64,000 bases of DNA from an uncultured Bacteroides sp. (lineage in GTDB: Bacteria > Bacteroidota > Bacteroidia > Bacteroidales > Bacteroidaceae), in NCBI GenBank assembly GCA_959606905.1, contig CAUHML010000011.1, forward strand, positions 13,834 to 77,833. Direction: 5' to 3'. The notes beneath the pieces are model-generated. The model was not told the origin of the DNA. It did not search any database and saw nothing but the letters and a program-made list of their open reading frames with translations. The position numbers and the translations under genes were made by a program. Of the stretch, positions 9,596 through 17,256 are shown piece by piece. Position 1 is the stretch's first letter, and each line of letters begins with the position of its first letter.

Positions 9596-9631
9596 AAAAA
9601 AAATTCGCCCCATCCCGCTGGATGGAGCGAA
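9596..9631 (-). terminator. Strong intrinsic terminator at the end of the HU/OmpA operon
   Basis: Read on the minus strand, TTCGCTCCATCC (9631-9620) pairs with GGATGGGGCGAA (9615-9604) with one mismatch and a 4-nt loop, and is followed by eight consecutive T (9603-9596). It lies about 105 bp beyond the stop of the last gene of the minus-strand operon (9739) and insulates it from the SSB/ArdC pair. Confidence 0.88.
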
Positions 9632-9738
9632 CATTCTTATTTTCTTCATAGAGAAATCATAGGGCTATCTATGCCCAAACACAAACAAAACAAACAAAAT
9701 CTAGGGGAAAGGGGTTTCTATAGTTTATATGTATATTA

Positions 9739-10059
9739 TTAATTATCAAAATAATTCACTTCAGTCTCAGATAATTCATCCTCCATGGGATATAGTTTAA
9801 TCCGAAATAAAGAACCCATCCAGTTACTTGCCAGTCTATTATATTCCTTGACAAACTCTCTTTGTATGCGCAAAATCAAAGTAGGAGGATTTATTCCTTT
9901 CTGGATATAAGATTCATCCACAAAAGTTATATATTCATTCACTTTATGTCGTAACCGGAAACATTTAATGGCAAACCATATAATGTACCCTATAGGTATA
10001 CTTACTAAAATAATTATTAGCATATATAGCCAGCACAATGGATGTGATAGTAATAACAT
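9739..10059 (-). CDS. Small single-span membrane protein, 106 aa
   Basis: A strongly hydrophobic N-terminal segment (LCWLYMLIIILVSIPIGYIIWFAI, about residues 8-31) is followed by a charged cytoplasmic-looking tail ending in acidic residues. No family is recognised. It starts 16 bp after the thioredoxin-like gene and is the last gene before the terminator at 9596-9631. Confidence 0.55.
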   Translation of the reverse strand: MLLLSHPLCWLYMLIIILVSIPIGYIIWFAIKCFRLRHKVNEYITFVDESYIQKGINPPTLILRIQREFVKEYNRLASNWMGSLFRIKLYPMEDELSETEVNYFDN

Positions 10060-10075
10060 AATCTTTATTTTTCAA

Positions 10076-11059
10076 TTAATTGTTTATAAGCATCTGTAAC
10101 CAAGATTCAATCTGTTCGATAGGGGCATCCTTCATAATAACCCTTTTGTCTTTATCAAGTAGATAAAATGTTGGAATTGCTTTCAGATCATATAACTCTT
10201 TATTGTAAATAACCTGTCCGGCATCATAACTATTAATCATCATTGAAGGATAATCTCCTCGTCTCCACAAAGGAATATCGGCATCTGGATAAATCGCTAA
10301 AACACTGAGATATGGAACCGCATGTTCTTTTGTAAAGTAGTTAAATATCGGAGAATCTTTAATATAATTCTTCGCTCGTTTACAATCATGACAATCCGGA
10401 TTATTAAAAAAAAGAATGATATAATCAGCTTTGATAGATGACATTTTATAACTAGTGCCTGTTGACAAAGTATATACGAAGTCTTTTGCAATACTACCCG
10501 GACGATTCTTCAGCGCCATTTTCAGTTGAAACCTTGGACGAACTTTATAGGTCTCCTCCAATTGGGAAGATGAAACAATGGCATTGAGGACAGGAATATA
10601 AAAGTCTTCATTGCGAAATGGAGAATTAGGATCATAAAGATATTTCTCAGTCAGTTTCATAAAATGAAGAAACATGCCTTTATCTACAGAAGCAGACCTC
10701 ATAAGGCCGGTCATAGCTTTTTGCCCTTTCGCAACAGGGACATAGGATAACACATCCAGAAAGTCAACAAATATCTGTTCGACTATTTCAGGCTTGGCGA
10801 TTTGCGTTGTATCGCTAAAATCATAGTTTTCCCAAAAATGTTCTACCAAATAGGCTGCACGATCTTCGTATGAAGTAAGAGCATACGGAATATCAGGTAG
10901 AGTAAATGTCTTTTCTTCACGAAATGCTTCGGCTTGTTTTTGATTGCTTTGAGCATGGGAACAGCCGGTTTCTCCGCAAATGAATACCAACGCAAGCAAA
11001 ATACCAGCACCTATTCTTGGTAATATCATCTTTAATGTCATGCTTTCAGTTTTTACCAT
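10076..11059 (-). CDS. Exported thioredoxin-like protein (DUF5106-like)
   Basis: A hydrophobic signal sequence with a lipobox-like end (ILLALVFICGETGC, C33) indicates export, probably as a lipoprotein. The C-terminal half is a thioredoxin-like fold: YIILFFNNPDCHDCKRAKNY carries the CHDC redox pair near residues 217-220, and AIPTFYLLDKDKRVIMKDAP has the cis-proline strand expected in TlpA/DUF5106 proteins. The N-terminal half (about 50-190) is helical and matches the extra domain common in Bacteroidetes members. A periplasmic disulfide reductase or isomerase role is inferred; partners may be the outer-membrane proteins of the same operon. It lies 13 bp downstream of the small gene at 11073. 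Confidence 0.75.
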   Translation of the reverse strand: MVKTESMTLKMILPRIGAGILLALVFICGETGCSHAQSNQKQAEAFREEKTFTLPDIPYALTSYEDRAAYLVEHFWENYDFSDTTQIAKPEIVEQIFVDFLDVLSYVPVAKGQKAMTGLMRSASVDKGMFLHFMKLTEKYLYDPNSPFRNEDFYIPVLNAIVSSSQLEETYKVRPRFQLKMALKNRPGSIAKDFVYTLSTGTSYKMSSIKADYIILFFNNPDCHDCKRAKNYIKDSPIFNYFTKEHAVPYLSVLAIYPDADIPLWRRGDYPSMMINSYDAGQVIYNKELYDLKAIPTFYLLDKDKRVIMKDAPIEQIESWLQMLINN

Positions 11060-11072
11060 CTAAATATTCGCA

Positions 11073-11447
11073 TTATTTACAGAAGATTTTACGAATACAT
11101 TCTATAAACTTATCATAAGATTTCCCCTGAGCATTTTTCAAGTTATCAAACTCCAACTTCCACTGGAAGCAACGGATCGGATCATCAAGAACCACTGTAA
11201 TCAACTCATCACCTACCATAGTATTTGGTCCAGAAAGCCTTTCTACCACAGCCTGAAGTGAAAGTTGAGTATAGAAAAAAGCAGTTCCCAATTTTTTCTT
11301 GGTTTCTTCCAATTTAGTATTCAACAGCCGTGTTAGCAGATAGGCTGAGAACTCGTATGAATAGCACGAACTGTCCTCTTCATTAATATATAAATATATT
11401 TTATATGAATTATGTCGCTCTTTCTCCAAGATTTTTTTCAGGACCAT
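11073..11447 (-). CDS. Small cytoplasmic protein, family shared with the gene at 33109
   Basis: Function unknown. The 124-residue product is similar along its length to the 129-residue protein encoded at 33109-33498. Shared features, in order, are IYLYxxEEDxxCxxYEFSAYL, a xYTxxxxQ segment, RxSG, and a WxxEFDxLK block near the end. No signal peptide or membrane helix is present. Both copies sit inside long operons for surface proteins, which suggests an accessory role in expression or assembly; this is inference. Confidence 0.6.
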   Translation of the reverse strand: MVLKKILEKERHNSYKIYLYINEEDSSCYSYEFSAYLLTRLLNTKLEETKKKLGTAFFYTQLSLQAVVERLSGPNTMVGDELITVVLDDPIRCFQWKLEFDNLKNAQGKSYDKFIECIRKIFCK

Positions 11448-11488
11448 AATGATGATGATTTTAAATTAAATAAGCATGGAATACAAAC

Positions 11489-11549
11489 CCGCTCCATACT
11501 GTCAAATATTCTTTTCCTATGCATAGAACGTCCGGCAGTGACGGAGCGG
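11489..11549 (-). repeat. Intergenic stem-loop in the HU/OmpA operon
   Basis: CCGCTCC at 11489-11495 pairs with GGAGCGG at 11543-11549, and ACTG/CAGT further inside, in the 120-bp gap between the beta-barrel gene and the small gene at 11073. There is no T run, so it may be a processing, stability or partial-termination element. Confidence 0.45.
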
Positions 11550-11570
11550 ATCTTGGTTAGAGAGAGAGAG

Positions 11571-12110
11571 TTAGAATGAATAGAAAAATCCGAATTTTAA
11601 ATCGGATGAAGCCAAACTTAATCCGAATCCTTCACCTCCACTGTTAAAATGGTCCTTTTTGTATCCCAAATAACCTACGCTTGTCAGAAAACTGAAACGG
11701 TCGTTTATTTTAACCGCCAGTCCTGGAGACAACCCTATTTGGAATCCATCTGCGTCACCAGCTGCAATGCCGAAGCCTCCATCTACAAACAATGTCAAAA
11801 TACCACTGCTGTAATACTTATAGCGTGCATAAGGAGCAATGACAAACACGTCATTATTAGCCTTATCACCATTCAATTTAGTACTAAATGATTCATAACC
11901 CAAACTAGCGCCCAACGACCATTTAGCATTAAAATCATAACCAAACTCTGGAGCAATAGAGAAATGATTTGTCTTACTGCCGTTATCAGCCTTATCATGC
12001 CAATAACCGACTTTTCCACCTAGCCACCAGCCACTATTTTGAGCCTTAGCTGTATCCACTACAAATAAACCAATAATTATAACAACGATTAATACAAAAA
12101 TTTTCTTCAT
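11571..12110 (-). CDS. Small outer-membrane beta-barrel protein
   Basis: A clean signal peptide (MKKIFVLIVVIIIGLFVVDTAKAQ) is followed by about 155 residues of alternating aromatic/polar strands (WWLGGKVGYWHD, FSIAPEFGYDFNAKWSLGASLGYESF, VIAPYARYKYYSSGILTLFVDGGFG), ending in a terminal F (FGFFYSF) as recognised by the BAM machinery. This fits an 8-stranded barrel of the OmpW/OprF-N type. The substrate or role is unknown. It is in the middle of the HU-to-9.7-kb operon, 33 bp after the gene at 12144. Confidence 0.78.
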   Translation of the reverse strand: MKKIFVLIVVIIIGLFVVDTAKAQNSGWWLGGKVGYWHDKADNGSKTNHFSIAPEFGYDFNAKWSLGASLGYESFSTKLNGDKANNDVFVIAPYARYKYYSSGILTLFVDGGFGIAAGDADGFQIGLSPGLAVKINDRFSFLTSVGYLGYKKDHFNSGGEGFGLSLASSDLKFGFFYSF

Positions 12111-12143
12111 CTTCTTTTTATATAAATTGATTAATAAACAACA

Positions 12144-12503
12144 TCAATTGGCAGCAGGATTCATTACCTGCTCATGACGCACTAAGCGCTTGGCAAGTAT
12201 TTGAAGCAAAGGCAATTCATCCGGCTGTATAACATATACACTTTTATTATACAGACATACCGTAATACCTTTTTCTAGTACCTTTTCAAGCATATTCAGA
12301 ACGGCTTTTGTCTGCTTACTATACTTCACATCGGCAAGCACAACAAGCGCATCGCCTTCTTTAAGTTGCCCGGTTATATCTTCCGATCTATTCACGATAA
12401 TAACCCGATCCACAGTAATGCCGATCTCATTAAATTTGTCTGTATAATACTGGTACTCTTCTTTATTGTTTGCCATAGCAAACGGTATTATTCCGTAATT
12501 CAT
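12144..12503 (-). CDS. Small alpha/beta protein, possibly resolvase-fold remnant
   Basis: The 119-residue product has no signal peptide. The order of elements (DRVIIVNRSEDITGQLKEGDALVVLADVKYS followed by a helix and a further strand, ITVCLYNKSVYV) recalls the N-terminal catalytic fold of serine recombinases, but the catalytic serine/arginine pattern and a DNA-binding domain are missing, so it cannot be an active recombinase. It could be a regulatory derivative of that fold or an unrelated Rossmann-like protein. It is cotranscribed with its neighbours. Confidence 0.45.
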   Translation of the reverse strand: MNYGIIPFAMANNKEEYQYYTDKFNEIGITVDRVIIVNRSEDITGQLKEGDALVVLADVKYSKQTKAVLNMLEKVLEKGITVCLYNKSVYVIQPDELPLLQILAKRLVRHEQVMNPAAN

Positions 12504-12574
12504 AGTGTATATATGTTTGCGTAATATTTTATTTCAGTCAATAATAGATTCTATGATAACCAGCCATTGAATAA

Positions 12575-13000
12575 CTAATCATATTCATCATCCCATTCTG
12601 ATTTTGGCAATAATCTTCTGCCATAGTAATTCATCCAAGCATAGCTTTTTCGTTTTCTTAGATAAAGTGAATCACCACAATGTTCTATAGCTTCCCAGTC
12701 AAAAGAAGAATGATGTCTCCAAACGACTTCCAGCCAATAAAGCAAATCATAAAGTATAAATGGAATAATCATCCACCACCAAGAGAGGAATATTGACAAA
12801 ATCAAGGCAGGCAAAACAGCGAGCAACCAACATTCGAAGAACTGTTTTTCATGAATCCTAAGTTCCATATCTTCCCAGACTTCAAGATAACGATAGCGGG
12901 TAAAACAAAGCCCTGTTATCATAAAAAAATGTTTTCTCTTACCTAAGAACCATTTTGCCAAACGACTATTATAAAAAATCATATTATTTCTTTTAGACAT
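12575..13000 (-). CDS. Hypothetical membrane protein, 141 aa
   Basis: Two adjacent hydrophobic segments (FFECWLLAVLPALILSIFLSWWWMIIPFILYDLLYW, about residues 53-90) form a likely hairpin in the inner membrane, with charged ends on the same side. The protein is rich in W, Y and R. No family is recognised. It follows the OmpA gene after a 180-bp gap holding a long stem-loop. Confidence 0.5.
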   Translation of the reverse strand: MSKRNNMIFYNSRLAKWFLGKRKHFFMITGLCFTRYRYLEVWEDMELRIHEKQFFECWLLAVLPALILSIFLSWWWMIIPFILYDLLYWLEVVWRHHSSFDWEAIEHCGDSLYLRKRKSYAWMNYYGRRLLPKSEWDDEYD

Positions 13001-13053
13001 TCATGTATTAAATACAATATTATCTCGATTCATGTGTTACTCGTTAATGTTTA

Positions 13054-13144
13054 GCAGGACTGCCATTTCTGTCGGATTAGAAATCCCCCTTGCTATTACA
13101 AAGTGTTTTGTCTCCAAAAACAGAAAAGAAGCAAGCAGTCCTGT
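13054..13144 (-). repeat. Long intergenic stem-loop after the OmpA gene
   Basis: GCAGGACTGC at 13054-13063 pairs with GCAGTCCTGT at 13135-13144 (one wobble), enclosing a smaller hairpin (ATTTCT 13065-13070 with AGAAAT 13079-13084). It fills most of the gap between the OmpA gene and the gene at 12575, without a T run. It is a candidate for partial termination or mRNA protection that lowers expression of the downstream genes relative to OmpA. Confidence 0.45.
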
Positions 13145-13180
13145 AAACACGTGATTAATAAACATTGCAAAAAAATAAAA

Positions 13181-14350
13181 CTACTCAATAATTACTGTAC
13201 GATTCAATGCCGGTTCGCTGAAACGGTTATTCTTATCACCCTCAGCTTTCTTTATCAAACGGCTTTCCGGAATACCATATTTGTCAACCAGCAAATCATA
13301 GACGTACTGCATACGTTGTTCGCTCAATCGTTGGTTAACACCTTCACTACCTGTTGCACTATCAGCAGACCCTATTAATGTAAAAGTCTTGTTCTTGTCT
13401 GACTTGATAGCATTCTTTACATAAAATTCCAGATTAACAAGTTCTTTTTGATCGAGGGTTGCTTTGCCCAAACCAAAGAAAAGAGCTACTGGTGAAGCCG
13501 CTGTTTTCGATTCGCCAGCCACGGTCACAGTTTCAGGTTTGCGGTTTTTCAATGATTCATTTTCATCTGCTAACTGCTGGTTACGACCAATCAACGTACT
13601 GTTAGTATCTTCCAAAGAACGAATACGTCTTTCATAAGAAGAATAATTGATTGGTTTTACACGCTTAAAGCTGCTTTTTCCCAACTTAAAGCTTAAACCG
13701 ACTGTAACAGAAGTCATTCCTTCCCATTTGCTGCCACCAATAGTTCCTTCAAATCGTTGATTTACGAACATTTGGCGTGCTTCCAAAGTCAGGTCGACCA
13801 CTTTGCCTAAACGAAAACTATTATAAAAGCCGATTGAAGGAGCAAATTCGTTTTGATACGTGTCATTTCCATAAGAACGTGCCCAACCAAAACCTACAAA
13901 CGGACTAAAATTCCATACACGTGTTTCCTTATATCCACAAAATGAATTAGACCAATTCCACATCAAATCACCGTGCAAGTTCATCACACCGAATTTTTCA
14001 TTGTAATAGTTACCGTTGATACCCTTGGCATAAATACTTTTCTCATTAGTCATGCCTTTGGCTTGTAACCCGGAATACTGCAAACGTATTCCCAATGCAG
14101 GAGTGATCCATTTTCCTACTGAAATATCCAGTGCTGGTGATAAACGCTTGCCAAAAGAAGCTTTAGTATCGTATTCACCTTCGTAAAAATTCACACCGCC
14201 CCCAACTCCGATGAACCAGTTATCGAAAAATTTATTTGTTTCATACGGACCGCGAACAATCTTATTATTCTCATCACGATTTCCATTCTCTTGAGCCATA
14301 GCAAACACAGACATGCATACTAAAGCCACTGTTAACACTTTTTTCTTCAT
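13181..14350 (-). CDS. OmpA-family outer membrane protein
   Basis: A signal peptide (MKKKVLTVALVCMSVFAMAQ) precedes a barrel of about residues 40-225 (NWFIGVGGGVNFYEGEYD, LDISVGKWITPALGIRLQYSG), a short coiled coil (about 240-265, RRIRSLEDTNSTLIGRNQQLADENESL) and an OmpA C-terminal domain (ALFFGLGKATLDQKEL, TFTLIGSADSATGSEGVNQRLSEQR, ALNRTVIIE) that should bind peptidoglycan. It is the classic Bacteroides major OmpA layout. It follows HU by 66 bp and probably shares its promoter. It is paralogous to the protein at 2860-4416. Confidence 0.88.
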   Translation of the reverse strand: MKKKVLTVALVCMSVFAMAQENGNRDENNKIVRGPYETNKFFDNWFIGVGGGVNFYEGEYDTKASFGKRLSPALDISVGKWITPALGIRLQYSGLQAKGMTNEKSIYAKGINGNYYNEKFGVMNLHGDLMWNWSNSFCGYKETRVWNFSPFVGFGWARSYGNDTYQNEFAPSIGFYNSFRLGKVVDLTLEARQMFVNQRFEGTIGGSKWEGMTSVTVGLSFKLGKSSFKRVKPINYSSYERRIRSLEDTNSTLIGRNQQLADENESLKNRKPETVTVAGESKTAASPVALFFGLGKATLDQKELVNLEFYVKNAIKSDKNKTFTLIGSADSATGSEGVNQRLSEQRMQYVYDLLVDKYGIPESRLIKKAEGDKNNRFSEPALNRTVIIE

Positions 14351-14416
14351 CTTTTAATTAAGTTTATATTAAAAAACAGGTGCCCCTCACGGACAAATTA
14401 AAGTTTATTGATGATT

Positions 14417-14692
14417 TTATTTTTTTGAATCAATATCTAATGCCTTAGCCGCATTAAATCTTATAACCTTCTTTGCAGGAATTTGAATCGGTTTTCCAGT
14501 GGACGGATTATATCCAATACGGGCAGCACGTTCTTTAACTGCAAATGTCCCGAAACCAACTAACACCACCGGTTCTTCTTTCTTTAAGTTTTGGCTGATA
14601 CTTTCCAAAATAGCGTTTAAAGCTTGTTTAATTTCTGTTTGTGGCAAACCGCTAAGAGTAGCTGCCGATTGAATTAAATCATTCTTGTTCAT
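14417..14692 (-). CDS. HU-family DNA-binding protein
   Basis: The 91-residue sequence has the full HU/IHF pattern: MNKNDLIQSAATLSGLPQTEIKQALNAILESI, VVLVGFGTFAVKERAARIGYNPSTGKPIQIPAKKVIRFNAAKAL (given as pieces VGFGTFAVKERAARIGYNP and IPAKKVIRFNAAKAL), including the GFGTF turn and the GYNPxTGKPI DNA-intercalating arm tip. It bends and packages DNA in the nucleoid. It is the first gene of the operon behind the promoter-like motif at 14777-14815. HU proteins next to mobile-element genes sometimes act as architectural partners of recombinases; whether this one does is unknown. Confidence 0.93.
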   Translation of the reverse strand: MNKNDLIQSAATLSGLPQTEIKQALNAILESISQNLKKEEPVVLVGFGTFAVKERAARIGYNPSTGKPIQIPAKKVIRFNAAKALDIDSKK

Positions 14693-14776
14693 TTTCTCTG
14701 TTTTATTTTAAATTAATATTTTACCCAAGTGCTTGTAATGAGTACTTATGGATTATAGTATAGATAATTTTTACCT

Positions 14777-14815
14777 CCCTATATATATAGATGCAGAAAT
14801 TCGATTTTACTATCC
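14777..14815 (-). promoter_or_regulatory. Conserved promoter-like motif (copy A) upstream of HU
   Basis: On the minus strand the element reads GGATAGtAAAATCGAATTTC then TGCATC, an A/T octamer and ATAGGG. Three further copies lie at 44721-44761, 46603-46642 and 46940-46980, sharing ATAGAAAAA-like, ATTTYTGCATC and ATAGRG blocks at constant spacing. This copy ends 85 bp before the HU start codon and faces it. It is probably a promoter or activator-binding element. Confidence 0.6.
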
Positions 14816-14942
14816 GATTTTTAAAAGAAAAAAAATAAAAAATCATCAGCAAACAGCTATCTAATTGATTATAAAATATTTACTAAGTATTTTTTTCAGG
14901 TACAATTAGCTTTCTGAAAGCAAAATACTCTTTCAAAACCAA

Positions 14943-14982
14943 AAGCCGGTAGTAACTATTGTCTCAGCGTTACTACCGGCTT
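14943..14982 (-). terminator. Terminator after the aquaporin gene
   Basis: AAGCCGGTAGTAAC at 14943-14956 pairs perfectly over 14 bp with GTTACTACCGGCTT at 14969-14982, leaving a 12-nt loop, and is followed by TTTGGTTTT on the minus strand. It lies 62 bp beyond the aquaporin stop codon and closes the fimbrial/aquaporin transcription unit. The 14693-15044 gap otherwise holds the HU promoter motif. Confidence 0.88.
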
Positions 14983-15044
14983 GATTAAGGCCTTTCTTTG
15001 TCTTTCCTGTTGCTTACAGATAAATTATAAAATAGTCCCGTTTA

Positions 15045-15707
15045 TTATGCACGTGCTTCAAGCACCTTTTTCCAGACAATTGCCGATACTGCTGCTCCTA
15101 CAAATGGAGCTACAATAAACAGCCACAGTTGACCCAAAGCATCTCCTCCCGCAAATAGAGCAGGAGCAATACTACGTGCTGGATTAACCGAAGTTCCGGA
15201 AATAGGGATACAGACAATATGTACCAACACCAGTGTAAGACCGATAACCAGTCCTGCAAACTTAGGAGTATTGTTTTCTTTAGCTGTAGTTCCCAATACG
15301 GTAAGGACAAAGATAAAAGTGAATACAGCTTCAGCTATAAAAGCGGGCACCATCATTCCTTCGCCATATCCGTTCGCTCCGGTAGCCGTAAACCCCATAG
15401 GGGAAGAAATCGCGTACAGTATAGCAGAGCCGATAACGGCTCCTGCAATCTGAGCTACCATATAACCGATAGCCTCTTTCCCCGACATGCGTCCACTTAG
15501 CCATACTCCTAATGTAATCGCCGGATTAATGTGACAACCCGATATACCACCTATGGTGTATGCCATTGCCACGACAGATAGCCCGAACGCAAAAGCGATT
15601 GTCAATACAGCTGCAACCGAGCCGGCTCCACCATTAAACACAGCAGCACCGCATCCCATTAGTACGAGAACCATAGTTCCCAACATTTCTGCAATCAATT
15701 TTTTCAT
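15045..15707 (-). CDS. Aquaporin Z-type water channel (MIP family)
   Basis: Both signature loops are present: GCHINPAITLG at about residues 57-67 and GTSVNPARSIAPALF at about 171-185, giving the two NPA motifs that line the pore. Six hydrophobic segments span the 220-residue protein, the usual aquaporin length. The arginine after the second NPA and the histidine at the start of the first loop fit a water-selective (AqpZ-like) rather than glycerol channel. It sits in the inner membrane. The start codon is only 35 bp after the stop of the last fimbrillin gene, so it may be read from the fimbrial transcript; it ends at a strong terminator. Confidence 0.9.
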   Translation of the reverse strand: MKKLIAEMLGTMVLVLMGCGAAVFNGGAGSVAAVLTIAFAFGLSVVAMAYTIGGISGCHINPAITLGVWLSGRMSGKEAIGYMVAQIAGAVIGSAILYAISSPMGFTATGANGYGEGMMVPAFIAEAVFTFIFVLTVLGTTAKENNTPKFAGLVIGLTLVLVHIVCIPISGTSVNPARSIAPALFAGGDALGQLWLFIVAPFVGAAVSAIVWKKVLEARA

Positions 15708-15742
15708 ATTCTTATATTACATGTTAAAACCCGACATTCAAA

Positions 15743-17215
15743 TCATCTTACACATCGTATAGCTTTACCTCTATTTTTATCTATTTGAGAGATAAAAGGA
15801 ATCCCTTCCGGGCGATAAAGTACCAAATAATACCCCATACTACTAGTATAAGAGTTTGATGACCAATAATCTCCTCCTAAGTCTGCATTGCCCATACTAG
15901 TTCCGGTAAATTCTCTAAATCCGCAATATGGCAAAAATAAAGTTTGTTCTTTTTTAGCATCAGAAGAAGGTTCTTCTGAAACTCCAAAGTAAACACCACG
16001 TATGCCCTTATAGCTACCACGAGAAGTTGGCAGTGCCACTATCTTTTCAAAATCAGCCTTAGTAGGCGTACGCCAAATGCCCTTTGGATGCACTTCAGAA
16101 CAAGGATCACCATTATTAAGTGAAGTTGTAGTTAAAGTCAATGTATTCCAAGCAAAATAATCAGGATTGGTTATTGCATTCCATGTACCATTATTATTTG
16201 TATATTGTTCTTGACTTTCGGCAAAACGATAGACACCATTAACATACCGTAAGTTTCCCTTAGCCCATTTCAATCCTCCCAAAGTAATAGAATCATCTAT
16301 CTTCGGCGTAAACTTTATAGTAATCTTATAATTTCCTCTTCTCACAAAATTTACAGGTACTTCATACCATTTACTATATCTAACACCTCCGATAGTGAAC
16401 TGATTCAAGACTATTGTTAATGTTCTGGTATCAGGGACAATTGGAGTTGGTCCATAATATACATGTGAAGCAAAGTTAGACATCAATGTCAAAGCAGTTT
16501 TATCTGTAACAGAGTTATCAATAGGAAAAGTAGCTTGCGCCTCATTGCCAAGCCCTGTACTTTCAAGATTAACGGTGTTATCGCTAAATCCGCTAGCAAC
16601 GACATCCAATGTCAAGAAACAGCAATGTCTCTTAAAATTAATCTCAACTTTATTATCCTGCCCACTAATCTGTTTTTCCAACACACAGGTAGCAAAATCA
16701 TCCCAAGTACTTACAAAAGCAGCATTATTTATCAGTGCCGGCAAATTATTCCGATTATATGTATAACATACGAATTTATAATTACCAGCCGTTAATATAG
16801 GAGTTGTACCACTTATTAAGGTAACTTTATTACTTCCAATCTTATAGATATTATCATATATCAGCTCTTTACTACTATTATAAGTTAGCATCCTGAATAT
16901 AGCATTATTATTCATAGCAGCTCTTGTTTCGACTGTTTTATTGGCAGGTAACATTTCTATTGTAGTCACAACATCAATACCTGTATCCTTGGTACTATCC
17001 AGAGGTTGTACAAAACTTTGCACCATTGTTTCCTCACTTCGGGTTTCAGGTGATATAACATCACCATAATCCTCCATACCACCAACCACGATATTCAATG
17101 GCACAAGTTCATCACCTTCCATAGGCATATCAATATCCTGCATATCTTTCTCGCATCCTACCAATAAAAAGGTTAAAGAAAGAAAGCAGGATAAAAATAT
17201 TCTTGTATTTATCAT
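15743..17215 (-). CDS. Fimbrillin-like lipoprotein with FISUMP-type C-terminal domain
   Basis: The signal peptide ends in a lipobox (LTFLLVGC, C21). The next 75 residues are nearly the same as in the neighbouring gene at 17257 (VPLNIVVGGMEDYGD, SPETRSEETMV, FVQPLD, GIDVVTTIEMLP). The arginine in SPETRS or VETRAAM could be the protease cleavage site that frees the donor strand in type V pili. Residues about 120-330 form fimbrillin-like strands and the last 150 (GLKWAKGNLRY, HPKGIWRTPTKADFEKI, GGDYWSS, GKAIRCVR) form the FISUMP-type domain usual in pilus tip or surface proteins. It is inferred to be a minor fimbrial or tip adhesin. Confidence 0.78.
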   Translation of the reverse strand: MINTRIFLSCFLSLTFLLVGCEKDMQDIDMPMEGDELVPLNIVVGGMEDYGDVISPETRSEETMVQSFVQPLDSTKDTGIDVVTTIEMLPANKTVETRAAMNNNAIFRMLTYNSSKELIYDNIYKIGSNKVTLISGTTPILTAGNYKFVCYTYNRNNLPALINNAAFVSTWDDFATCVLEKQISGQDNKVEINFKRHCCFLTLDVVASGFSDNTVNLESTGLGNEAQATFPIDNSVTDKTALTLMSNFASHVYYGPTPIVPDTRTLTIVLNQFTIGGVRYSKWYEVPVNFVRRGNYKITIKFTPKIDDSITLGGLKWAKGNLRYVNGVYRFAESQEQYTNNNGTWNAITNPDYFAWNTLTLTTTSLNNGDPCSEVHPKGIWRTPTKADFEKIVALPTSRGSYKGIRGVYFGVSEEPSSDAKKEQTLFLPYCGFREFTGTSMGNADLGGDYWSSNSYTSSMGYYLVLYRPEGIPFISQIDKNRGKAIRCVR

Positions 17216-17256
17216 ACTTCTTAAAATTAAATTATTTCAATCTCATATTTATATCA

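Noticed and set aside
9446..9649. Minus-strand open frame of 67 codons with a hydrophobic stretch
   Set aside because: Its first codons coincide with the stem and T run of a strong terminator (9596-9631) and the product has no conserved pattern; it is read-through of the terminator region.
12144..12503. Active serine recombinase
   Set aside because: The fold order is suggestive, but the catalytic serine and arginines and the DNA-binding domain are missing.
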